From positions 76,414 to 131,686 of the forward strand of contig JAFZRF010000065.1 of assembly GCA_017620025.1 (NCBI GenBank): a stretch of 55,273 nucleotides of DNA, written 5' to 3'. Below are positions 1 through 7,897 of this stretch, piece after piece. Numbering within the stretch: the stretch's first letter is position 1; every line of letters starts with the position of its first letter. Origin of the DNA: Ruminococcus sp. (GTDB lineage: Bacteria > Bacillota > Clostridia > Oscillospirales > Ruminococcaceae). The translations under genes were made by a program, and so were the position numbers. The notes under the pieces are model-generated. The model made no database searches. It saw only the letters and a program-made list of their open reading frames with translations, and had not been told where the DNA came from.

Positions 1-2
1 AT

Positions 3-758
3 ACTGCCGAGCCCGGCGGACACTCACACAGGCGCTGGAGCGTAAAGGAGATATACACCGCCGCAAAGCTCAGTCAGAAGAGATTCAGCGAACTCTGCGG
101 AGGTTCACGTAAGCCCATGGTGATGAGTGAACTTAACGCAGACGGCGATGTTACCGGCCCTTACGAGCAGTGCGATATGCTCAGTCTCTTCTGCGATATG
201 CTCGAGGATGATCCCGACCACTGGCTCGACGGACTCTGCTTCTATCAGTTCCGTGACCGCGGAAGACTCGGTCTCGAGATACAGGATCCCAACGATCTGT
301 CCGTCGGAGCGGAGCAGCCGGTCATGGAGACATTCCGTGAGATCATAAGACGTGAGCGCTTCATGCCGTCCGTAACACGCACCGGAGAGATCACTCTCCC
401 CGTGACACTGCGCTGGGGCAGCTCGGAGGACGCAGAGGGCATAGAGATACCCGTGCATCTCGACAGCGATCCGGTCTTCCTTGAAGCGGTATTCAAGGAC
501 GATTCCAACCTCATGCTTGAGATAAACGGACGCTGGTTCTACAAGTCACCGACAGCAAAGGTCATCGACCTGATGCCCGCATTCTTCGGCAGCAGGCTCA
601 GCGGTCCTGCCGATATGACACTCAGGATATTCGCACCGCCCGCAACCGGAGAGAACGACCTCTCCGCAAAGGACGGAGTATTCAACTACTACTACACTCT
701 GAACGAGCTGCCGGAGCTCCGCATAAGGACTGCCCCGACCGAGCCTACAGAGGACTGA
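3..758 (+). CDS. C-terminal part of an unknown protein (5' end outside window)
   Basis: The reading frame is open from the first bases of the window, so about 250 C-terminal residues of a longer protein are seen; the first ATG at 117 is internal. No signal peptide or membrane segment is visible in this part. A stretch around residues 37-48 (PMVMSELNADGD) followed by DGLCFYQFRDRGRLGLE looks like the late strands of a TIM-barrel glycoside-hydrolase-like fold with an acidic residue at a strand end, and the last 120 residues look like a beta-rich accessory domain. That fold reading is inference from pattern only. The gene lies 13 bases upstream of ispD on the same strand and may be co-transcribed with it. 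Confidence 0.6.
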   Translation, partial: TAEPGGHSHRRWSVKEIYTAAKLSQKRFSELCGGSRKPMVMSELNADGDVTGPYEQCDMLSLFCDMLEDDPDHWLDGLCFYQFRDRGRLGLEIQDPNDLSVGAEQPVMETFREIIRRERFMPSVTRTGEITLPVTLRWGSSEDAEGIEIPVHLDSDPVFLEAVFKDDSNLMLEINGRWFYKSPTAKVIDLMPAFFGSRLSGPADMTLRIFAPPATGENDLSAKDGVFNYYYTLNELPELRIRTAPTEPTED

Positions 759-771
759 ACAGGAGACAGCC

Positions 772-1446
772 ATGACTACATCTGTTATAATCGTATGCGC
801 CGGAAACTCTACCCGCATGGGCGGAGTGAACAAGATACTCCTCCCCCTCGGCAACAGGCTCGTTATCGGCGTTACCATGCAGGCCTTCGAGAAGTGCGAA
901 AGCGTGAAGGAGATAATCATCGTTGCCCGTGAGGCCGATATCCCCGCTATACAGGCAGAGGCTGAAGCCGCAGGCATAACCAAGCTGAAGACCTGCACTA
1001 CCGGCGGCGATACCCGCCAGGCAAGCGTGATAAACGGCGTAAAGTGCATATCCAAGGATACCGAGCTCGTTGCAGTCCATGACGGCGCACGTCCTCTTGT
1101 AAAGCCGGAGCACATCGAGCGCACCATAAAGGACGCTTCCGTATTCGGCGGCGCAACTCTCGGAGTACCCGTAAAGGATACCATCAAGACCGTAAATGAC
1201 GGCCTCATCACCGACACCCCGCCGAGGAAATTCCTCTACATAACCCAGACCCCGCAGGTCTTCAAGCGGTCACTCTACTTCGAGGGCATCGACTTCGCCC
1301 TTGAACACGGTCTCGATTTCACCGACGACTGCCAGCTCGTTGAAGCTATCGGCGGAAAGGTCGCCATGACTACCGGAGACTACACCAACATCAAGATAAC
1401 CACGCCCGAGGATATAAAGCTCGCCGAGGTTCTGTTGAACCTCTGA
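772..1446 (+). CDS. ispD: 2-C-methyl-D-erythritol 4-phosphate cytidylyltransferase
   Basis: IspD joins CTP to methylerythritol 4-phosphate in the cytoplasmic MEP route to isoprenoids. The 224-residue length is normal. The N-terminal nucleotide loop (VCAGNSTRMGG, with the following NK lysine), the central VHDGARPLV motif and the late TDDCQLVEAIGG and GDYTNIKITTPEDIKLAE motifs are all present, as expected for the IspD fold. The start ATG follows an AGGAGA ribosome binding site. It is followed after 29 bases by a DUF4317 gene and then a ClC gene, probably one transcript. A second, more divergent member of this family (33345-34061) sits in the polysaccharide cluster; this copy is the better candidate for the housekeeping enzyme. 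Confidence 0.93.
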   Translation: MTTSVIIVCAGNSTRMGGVNKILLPLGNRLVIGVTMQAFEKCESVKEIIIVAREADIPAIQAEAEAAGITKLKTCTTGGDTRQASVINGVKCISKDTELVAVHDGARPLVKPEHIERTIKDASVFGGATLGVPVKDTIKTVNDGLITDTPPRKFLYITQTPQVFKRSLYFEGIDFALEHGLDFTDDCQLVEAIGGKVAMTTGDYTNIKITTPEDIKLAEVLLNL

Positions 1447-1475
1447 TAACAAACTGAACGGAAGGATAGGATGAT

Positions 1476-2606
1476 ATGAACAAGAAAGAAACTGCCGAGA
1501 TAAAGAAGAATTTTTCCGACAAGAGCGGATTCTTCATTATGGAGAGAGTCCTCACCGGATTCGTTGACGCCGAGAAGAACCTGCGCTGCCACACCGTGAA
1601 CTCCTGCCTGACCATGCCGGTCGAGGAGCACGACGTATACGACGAGACACTGAAAAAGGTGCTCAATACTAACGTCGGAAAGTCATTCCTTGAATACGAA
1701 TTCCCGAATGAAGCCTACGAGGAGGGCAAGCCGCAGGAGATACTCTACAGCCTGCTGAAATCCGAACTCAGGGACGAGACCGTCTGTGAGAACTTCCTCA
1801 ATCACATCGCAAACAACATCGCCTACGAAGGTCCCTTTGCAGTGCTTACCGCTTACTGTGTATACACTGTCCGCCGCAAGGACAAGAACGACGAATACGC
1901 CGAGGGCGAGGATGAGCTTTACAAGTACATTCTTACTGCGATATGCCCCGTGAATACGAGCAGCGACGGCTTCGTGTTCGATTCCTTCAATAACGAGATA
2001 AGCAAGAAGATGAATACTGAGCTCATCATCAGCAAGGCACCGTCTGACGGCTTCCTCTACCCCGTATTCAGCAACCGCTCACCCGACGTGAACCACGTCA
2101 TGTACTACACCCGTTCCGCTTCCAAGCCGAATGTGTCGGTAGTCGAGGACGTTCTCGGCTGCACCTTCATCATGTCCGCAGAGAATGAGAAATCAAGCTT
2201 CCAGAGCATCCTCAAGGGCGTTGTCGGCGATGACCTTGATTATATGGTAATAAAGTCCGTCAACGAGAAGCTGCAGGAGGTCGCCGAGGAGAACAAGGAC
2301 GACACCGACCGCACCGTCATCGATGATATCAAGCTCAGGGATATCCTCACCGATATCGGCGTACCGCAGGAGCGTGTGGATATGGTAGAGCCGGTATTCG
2401 AGAAGGTCTGCAACAAGACTCCTCTCACAGTATCCAACCTCATCGAAAACAAGACAGTGCTCGCCGCTCCCGGCATCACTGTGAATATCAAGCCCTCTGC
2501 GGCTGACAAGCTGCGCACCAGCGTAGTTGACGGCAGACGCTGCCTCCTCATCGACATCGACGATCCCACGATCGAGATCAACGGCCTGCCTGTTACTCTG
2601 AACTGA
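1476..2606 (+). CDS. DUF4317 family protein
   Basis: The opening MNKKETAEIKKNF followed by a cysteine-containing strand (NSCLTMPVEE) and the overall 376-residue acidic, soluble character match the DUF4317 family common in Clostridia, whose function is unknown. No signal peptide, membrane segment or enzymatic motif is visible. The C-terminal 90 residues (from about 290) form a separate unit, VGVPQERVDMVEPVFEKVC-like helix then a strand-rich tail ending in GLPVTLN. The start is preceded by GGAAGGATAGG. The stop codon is one base before the ATG of the ClC gene, so translation of the two is probably coupled. Confidence 0.75.
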   Translation: MNKKETAEIKKNFSDKSGFFIMERVLTGFVDAEKNLRCHTVNSCLTMPVEEHDVYDETLKKVLNTNVGKSFLEYEFPNEAYEEGKPQEILYSLLKSELRDETVCENFLNHIANNIAYEGPFAVLTAYCVYTVRRKDKNDEYAEGEDELYKYILTAICPVNTSSDGFVFDSFNNEISKKMNTELIISKAPSDGFLYPVFSNRSPDVNHVMYYTRSASKPNVSVVEDVLGCTFIMSAENEKSSFQSILKGVVGDDLDYMVIKSVNEKLQEVAEENKDDTDRTVIDDIKLRDILTDIGVPQERVDMVEPVFEKVCNKTPLTVSNLIENKTVLAAPGITVNIKPSAADKLRTSVVDGRRCLLIDIDDPTIEINGLPVTLN

Positions 2607-2607
2607 C

Positions 2608-3885
2608 ATGAAAAAGCTGTTCAATGATGCGGTAAAGGAAATTAAGCGGGAGGAGCTCCCGGAGCTGAAAAGCTTCGTGAAATGGCTGTTTATCGGCTCT
2701 CTTGCAGGTATAGTCATCGGACTTACCGGAACCTTTTTCCATATCTGCTCCGGCACTGCCGAATCTCTCCGTGAGAAGCACCCCTGGCTGCTGCTCTGTC
2801 TGCCGCTGGCCGGCGCCTTCATATCGGTGTTCTATGATGCCATGCACTACAGCCACGACAAGGGTACCAACCTCGTGCTCCTTGCCGTGCGTGACAACAA
2901 GACCATGGGAATAAACCATGCGGCTTGTATATTCGTTGCCTCTGTAGCAACTCATCTCTGCGGCGGCTCGAGCGGACGAGAGGGTGCTTCCCTCCAGATA
3001 GGCGCTGCCCTCGGTTCTTTTGCCGGACGCAAGCTGCATTTCAACGACGACGACCGCCGTATCATGACCATGTGCTGCATGAGCGCCATGTTCGCTGCGG
3101 TGTTCGGTACCCCCGTGACTGCGGCGCTGTTCTCAATGGAGGTAATAAGCGTAGGCATTTTCTACTACTCCGCCATAGTGCCGTGTACTGTAGCAGCACT
3201 CACCGCAACCTATATCTCGTCGCTCTTCGGCATAACCCACCTCACCATGACGGTGGAGCTTCCCGCCGCTGCTCCGGCAGACTACCTGAAAACAGCCGTT
3301 CTCGGAGCGCTCTGTGCGGTGCTGAGCGTTATATTCTGTGCCTCGATGAGTCTCACTCTCAAGCTCTTCCGGAAGATAAAGAACCATATCCTACGTGCGC
3401 TGCTCGGCGGAGCAATCGTGATACTACTGACCTTCGCAGTAGGCAACTACAACTACAACGGCACCGGAGGCGCAATGATACTCAGGGCCTTTGAGGAGCG
3501 CCCCTTCGCGCTCGCCTTCGCTATCAAGCTGCTGTTCACCGTAGTTACGCTCTGCTCCGGCTATAAGGGCGGAGAGATATTCCCGGTGTTCTTTATCGGC
3601 TCCTCCTTCGGAAGCGTAATGTCAGCTCTTCTCGGTATGCCCGTATCAATGGGTGCCGCAGTCGGTATGACGGCTGTATTCTGCGGAGTGACGAACTGCC
3701 CCATAGCCTCCGTGATACTCAGCGTAGAGCTGTTCGGCGGACAGGGTCTCCCGTTCTTCATAGTGGCCTGCGCCGTAAGCTATATGCTCTCCGGCTACAG
3801 AGGCCTCTACAGCGAGCAGAGGATAGTGTACTCCAAGCTGAGGACAAAATTCATCAACCGCCGTATCGGTGACAAACCTGAATAA
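2608..3885 (+). CDS. ClC-family anion channel/antiporter, CLC-F-like
   Basis: A 425-residue polytopic membrane protein with the ClC selectivity-filter motif SSGREGASLQIG around residues 121-132; Glu125 matches the gating glutamate of ClC-ec1. About ten or more hydrophobic segments follow. The canonical GSGIP motif is absent (DKGTNLVL occupies that region), and the late filter motif reads KGGEIFPVFFIG rather than GGIFAP. Those two features resemble the CLC-F branch that exports fluoride, but this is inference. No separate ribosome binding site is seen; the ATG is one base after the DUF4317 stop, suggesting translational coupling. A strong terminator follows directly. Confidence 0.85.
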   Translation: MKKLFNDAVKEIKREELPELKSFVKWLFIGSLAGIVIGLTGTFFHICSGTAESLREKHPWLLLCLPLAGAFISVFYDAMHYSHDKGTNLVLLAVRDNKTMGINHAACIFVASVATHLCGGSSGREGASLQIGAALGSFAGRKLHFNDDDRRIMTMCCMSAMFAAVFGTPVTAALFSMEVISVGIFYYSAIVPCTVAALTATYISSLFGITHLTMTVELPAAAPADYLKTAVLGALCAVLSVIFCASMSLTLKLFRKIKNHILRALLGGAIVILLTFAVGNYNYNGTGGAMILRAFEERPFALAFAIKLLFTVVTLCSGYKGGEIFPVFFIGSSFGSVMSALLGMPVSMGAAVGMTAVFCGVTNCPIASVILSVELFGGQGLPFFIVACAVSYMLSGYRGLYSEQRIVYSKLRTKFINRRIGDKPE

Positions 3886-3893
3886 AAACACTG

Positions 3894-3913
3894 AGGACTG
3901 CCCCGGCAGTCCT
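3894..3913 (+). terminator. Rho-independent terminator after the ClC gene
   Basis: Arms AGGACTGC (3894-3901) and GCAGTCCT (3906-3913) with a CCCG loop, followed by TTGTTT. It ends the ispD-DUF4317-ClC transcript. Confidence 0.85.
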
Positions 3914-3976
3914 TTGTTTATCTCCTACAATCCCGGCAGAGCATTTTTGTAAAATCCGCCGAATCTGAAATCTGCC

Positions 3977-4018
3977 GATAAAAACTTGCCATTATTCTGA
4001 CATTTATATTACAGAAGC
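3977..4018 (+). promoter_or_regulatory. 42-bp box shared with the next dockerin gene; probable promoter
   Basis: This stretch aligns without gaps to 6234-6275 with 33 of 42 identical bases. The common parts are GATAAAAACT at the left and GACATTTATATnACAGAAGC at the right. A TTGCCA/TATTAC pair with a 16-base spacer is the likely promoter. The ATG follows 38 bases after the box. The same box before both genes implies shared control or recent duplication. Confidence 0.55.
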
Positions 4019-4055
4019 ACTTCTGATGTTTAACAATACTCAGGGAGGTATTATT

Positions 4056-6086
4056 ATGAAAACGAACGCAATCATCTCAATACTGTCATCTGCCACGCTA
4101 CTGACATCCGCTGCTGCATCAGTCTATGCATCAGCTGCAAGCATCACTCCTGCACCGGCGCCTGTATCAAATCTACAGACAACGTATGAAGCGACCTATC
4201 CACCGACATATCCTGTCGATGACTATGAGGATTTCACTATTCCCGAAAACTCCGGCCCGACAGGCCCTACGGAGCCGCCAACGAACGAGAACGGCACCCC
4301 CTACGTCTACGAGCCCGAAAAGATCTTTGTATATTACACTCCTGACACGCAAATGTGCAGCCTCGACTATTGGCTCAAAAACTATCCGGAGGAAGCAAAA
4401 ACGCAGACTAAACTGATCGTCCGCTATCAGCTTGCAAATATAGACGAAATAAGGGAGGAATGCGACAAGGCCGGAAGATCTATGCGTGATTCCGAGGACC
4501 CGTATTTCCTGCAGAGAACGGAAGGAATGACACAGAAGCTGAGCGAATGGTTCCCCGGTTACGGCTTTGATGATATCACAGATGCTCAGTTCAGATATAT
4601 TGTAGGCTATTCGGAAAAGTTCTATGAGTGTATCCAAAACGAAGGAAAGAGTTTCTGTACAGAGAACGGTCTGATCTTCTCCAAGGCCGATGCTCTGACC
4701 CCGCTGCCGTATTATATCGATGAGAACGACAATAAAATATATGATAATACGCCCGGATTCCCGTCTTCCTGGGACGGCGAAAACAGTGTCATCTATCCCG
4801 CTGATGACGGACGGAATCTCGGCGATACAATAGAGATCATCTGCAAAGGCACTTCCGGCGATGCAATAGCTGCCGCCGATGATGAGAATGTAAGCGCACT
4901 TGCGATCGATGTATACGGAACTGTGGACATTGTTGAAGACTACATTTCTGAACCTGAGCCGGCATACATTGATCCGTATATCGATACCATGCTTGCGAAT
5001 AATCCTGACGGATGCATGGTATATATCCAGGAAAGAAAAAAATCACATATTTTCATAAAATATCGCAATATCGCCACTATCGCTGATATCATGCGCACAG
5101 GCAATATGGCCGCCAGCTATTCATCAGGCGTCGAAGATATGCTTGAACTCCGTGACGAATGCAGGGCTATATCAGGTATATGTGAGAGAAACGGCATCAA
5201 AGGCGACAAACTCATTTCAAAAGACGACTATATCAAGGCCTTCCTTACCCGTGAGGAAATAGAAGCTGTTGCAAAGGACAAGGATGTATACACCATCTAT
5301 TCAGTTGAACAGCCCGAACGCCCGACTGAAGAAGGAACAAAAACGTGGACCGCTACAGAAGCAGCGACAGCCGCAGGACGTTCTCTTACAAAAGGCGATG
5401 CCAACTGCGACGGAAAGGTAACTGTAGCAGACTGCGTTGCAGTGCTCCAGTACATCGCCAATAAGGACAAATATCCCCTTTCCGCTGACGGCATCAGGAA
5501 CGCCGATATCGACGGTATCTCCGGCATAACCGGCGGAGATGCAATAGCTATCCAGAAAATCGATGCAGGTGTCGCAATAACTGCACGTACCCCTGAGGAA
5601 GAGTTCATCGATCTGCTTGTGGCTGATGATCCCGAATTCTCCGATCACGGCCTTATCTATGCGCCTGATCTGAAATACGACGCTGTACTCGGCGCCTGCA
5701 ACGGAAAGAGAGATGTGCTTATAATCTACGGTCCCAAATACCCTGATGACATAGAGGTAAAGACAGAAGCTTACTGGATGTATGAAGAATACTCCTTCTT
5801 TGAATGGGATTCCATCTTTACAAAGGATCAGATAAACTCCAAGGATTACCTCCTGAAAAATGACGGCGCAGTATGCTTCAACGGTGACATACTCAGTGTC
5901 AGCCCCTGGAACAGTGCAGCCCTGAAGCCCGACAGCGGTAAAGAGATCAGGATAGCTGTATTCATAGAAGGACTGCCCGTTGGAAAGTATCATCCCCCCG
6001 CAGGCTCGGAAAAATGGGGCATCAATGAATACAAGGAATATCTTTCAGAGCAGGACCGCATTGAAATCCCCACACACTACGCCTGA
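4056..6086 (+). CDS. Secreted dockerin protein with propeptide-inhibitor-like modules
   Basis: The start is taken at 4056 because AGGGAGG lies just upstream; an in-frame ATG at 4026 lacks a binding site. The 676-residue protein has a signal peptide (MKTNAIISILSSA... cleaved near SVYASA), a Pro/Thr-rich stretch, and two long modules ending in helix-strand pairs (VKGTSGDAIAAADDENVSALAID-like near 270-290 and LTREEIEAVAKDKDVYTIY near 395-415). That order resembles the beta-alpha-beta-beta-alpha-beta I9 fold of subtilisin propeptides (inference). A dockerin at about 447-506 (loops DANCDGKVTVAD and DIDGISGITGGD) is internal rather than terminal, and about 170 residues of unknown sequence follow it. 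The next gene has the same plan and the same upstream box. Confidence 0.8.
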   Translation: MKTNAIISILSSATLLTSAAASVYASAASITPAPAPVSNLQTTYEATYPPTYPVDDYEDFTIPENSGPTGPTEPPTNENGTPYVYEPEKIFVYYTPDTQMCSLDYWLKNYPEEAKTQTKLIVRYQLANIDEIREECDKAGRSMRDSEDPYFLQRTEGMTQKLSEWFPGYGFDDITDAQFRYIVGYSEKFYECIQNEGKSFCTENGLIFSKADALTPLPYYIDENDNKIYDNTPGFPSSWDGENSVIYPADDGRNLGDTIEIICKGTSGDAIAAADDENVSALAIDVYGTVDIVEDYISEPEPAYIDPYIDTMLANNPDGCMVYIQERKKSHIFIKYRNIATIADIMRTGNMAASYSSGVEDMLELRDECRAISGICERNGIKGDKLISKDDYIKAFLTREEIEAVAKDKDVYTIYSVEQPERPTEEGTKTWTATEAATAAGRSLTKGDANCDGKVTVADCVAVLQYIANKDKYPLSADGIRNADIDGISGITGGDAIAIQKIDAGVAITARTPEEEFIDLLVADDPEFSDHGLIYAPDLKYDAVLGACNGKRDVLIIYGPKYPDDIEVKTEAYWMYEEYSFFEWDSIFTKDQINSKDYLLKNDGAVCFNGDILSVSPWNSAALKPDSGKEIRIAVFIEGLPVGKYHPPAGSEKWGINEYKEYLSEQDRIEIPTHYA

Positions 6087-6138
6087 GCATAACACATAAA
6101 CACTTCCGCAGATCATTCTGCATAAAACTCCACCCGGC

Positions 6139-6162
6139 AAAGGGCTGCTCCGGCAGTCCTTT
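6139..6162 (+). terminator. Rho-independent terminator
   Basis: Arms AAAGGGCTGC and GCAGTCCTTT with one G-T pair and a TCCG loop, followed by GTTTATT. It closes the preceding dockerin gene. Confidence 0.85.
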
Positions 6163-6233
6163 GTTTATTCCGTACATTTCACACACCCCGCATTTGTGCA
6201 TTCATACAAAGATCATTTCTTTTTTTGATTTAC

Positions 6234-6275
6234 GATAAAAACTAAAGCCTTTTCCGACATTTATATAACAGAAGC
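6234..6275 (+). promoter_or_regulatory. Second copy of the 42-bp upstream box
   Basis: It is colinear with 3977-4018 (same length, 33 of 42 bases equal). The right half contains TATAAC as a possible -10. The AGGGAGGTAT ribosome binding site 46 bases downstream is also nearly the same as in the first gene. Confidence 0.55.
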
Positions 6276-6320
6276 GCCTGAGCGGTGCTCAGAATGACAT
6301 AATTACAGGGAGGTATACTT

Positions 6321-7598
6321 ATGAAAAACAATAAAGTATTATCAGCTATAATTGCAGCAGCAATGATAGCAACATCCGCAGCAGCCGTATATGCAAACGC
6401 AGCAGATCAGACAGACTCCGAAGCAGACCAGCCTGTTGCCTGCGCCTCGGAAACCTATCCCGACACAGCCGGCACCGATGCTCCCATGAAGCTTGCACAG
6501 CCGAAAATGCGCAGTCAGGAGCTCTGGGACTTCATGGATTCCGGAGAAGGTACACGCAGAATCTGCATTGCTCTCACACAGTCCGCCGACAACAGCATCT
6601 TCAATGATGCAGCGGCTCTTGCCGATGAAGAAATGCAGGGCATGGATATACCCGATGAGAACAGATACAACGAATACCGGAATAACATTATCCGTGAGTA
6701 TGTACTCTCTCATACCGCAGAGATAAAAGAAGAGATCATGGGAACCTTCACACAGAGGCACGAATTCAATGTCATCAGCACGGACACTGAAGCTATGAAG
6801 CTTACAGCAGAAGTAACGCCTGATATGCTGAAGGCAGTCCTCGATGATGATGTCGTGATTGCGGTAATTCCCGGCGAAACGGAAACAGCGGTAACTCCGG
6901 ATGAAACAGAAACAGAAGAGCCGATCAAGCTGATACAGCCTATCGTACTCTGCGATGAGCTCAGAGCTTTCCTCAATTCAGACGAAGCTTCAAAGGTCGT
7001 TATGATAGTGATCTCACAGAATACCGATGACAGTCTCTACGATGAAGCTGTAGCATACGCCGATGCCGAAATGGAGAAGAATAAGAGCAGTATGTCCAAT
7101 GAGGCAATGTACAACGACTACCATTCTGCAATGGTGCAGTTCTATATCAAAGAACACACCGCCGAGCAGAACCTCGCTGCAATAAATGCGTTCGCTCAGA
7201 AATACGGCGTTACAATATACAGCTATAACGAGAATACTCTTCATTTCACTACCGAGATAACTCCGGCCCAGCTGAATGAGATGCTCAAAGATGAAGATAT
7301 ACTCACCATTGCGCTGCCCAGCGATACTGTCAGCATAGAACCGACCACAGTTCCGATTATCGCCTCTCCGACTGTCTCCGCTCCCGTTGTCACGATCGGT
7401 GCTTCAATAAAGGGTGACGCTAACATCGACGGCAAGGTGACAGTAGCCGATTCTGTTACTGTTCTGCAGTACCTTGCCAATCAGGAGAAGTATCCCATGA
7501 CAGACGAAGCCGTTGAAAATGCCGATATCGACGGTGTTCCCGGCATCTCCGGCTCTGATGCCATCAGCATACAGCGTATCGACGCAGGTATCGACTGA
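6321..7598 (+). CDS. Secreted protein: two I9-like modules plus C-terminal dockerin
   Basis: A 425-residue protein with a signal peptide ending near VYANA, then two copies of a module of about 130 residues (about 56-184 and 202-333). Each copy has a beta strand (RRICIALTQ; KVVMIVISQ), a long charged insert containing a Y-N-x-Y motif, a helix, a strand (NTLHFTTE in copy 2), the helix ITPAQLNEMLKDED and a closing strand. This is the strand/helix order of the I9 inhibitor/propeptide fold; no protease domain follows, so a free-standing inhibitor is a reasonable inference. The dockerin (about 365-425) has loops DANIDGKVTVAD and DIDGVPGISGSD. It is followed by a terminator and then an HtrA protease. 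Confidence 0.85.
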   Translation: MKNNKVLSAIIAAAMIATSAAAVYANAADQTDSEADQPVACASETYPDTAGTDAPMKLAQPKMRSQELWDFMDSGEGTRRICIALTQSADNSIFNDAAALADEEMQGMDIPDENRYNEYRNNIIREYVLSHTAEIKEEIMGTFTQRHEFNVISTDTEAMKLTAEVTPDMLKAVLDDDVVIAVIPGETETAVTPDETETEEPIKLIQPIVLCDELRAFLNSDEASKVVMIVISQNTDDSLYDEAVAYADAEMEKNKSSMSNEAMYNDYHSAMVQFYIKEHTAEQNLAAINAFAQKYGVTIYSYNENTLHFTTEITPAQLNEMLKDEDILTIALPSDTVSIEPTTVPIIASPTVSAPVVTIGASIKGDANIDGKVTVADSVTVLQYLANQEKYPMTDEAVENADIDGVPGISGSDAISIQRIDAGID

Positions 7599-7658
7599 TA
7601 AAGTCGGCACGTTTTCATAAACTCCGCAGAGCATTTTCTGCCTCCTATATTACCCGAC

Positions 7659-7681
7659 AAAGGCTGCCCTGAGCAGCCTTT
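7659..7681 (+). terminator. Rho-independent terminator
   Basis: Perfect 9-bp arms AAAGGCTGC and GCAGCCTTT around CCTGA, followed by GCTTCTTATTT. The stem is close to the terminator at 6139-6162, in line with duplication of the two dockerin genes together with their flanks. Confidence 0.85.
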
Positions 7682-7897
7682 GCTTCTTATTTATAGTGGT
7701 GCTCTTTTAACACAGTTTTCACATTCTGTCACATTCCTTACATCTGTGTGAAAAAACATCCACATACTCTTCCGCAAAAAATAACAATTACTGCAAATTC
7801 ATTTCACACACGGCAAATATAATATAATCACAGGTTGAGGAAAAGACCTCAGCCGATAAGAATGATTTTTAAATTGCTGAAAAGGAGCAGTGATCTT

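Noticed and set aside
2560-2607. Fluoride riboswitch before the CLC-F-like gene
   Set aside because: The gene starts one base after the previous stop, so there is no room for a leader.
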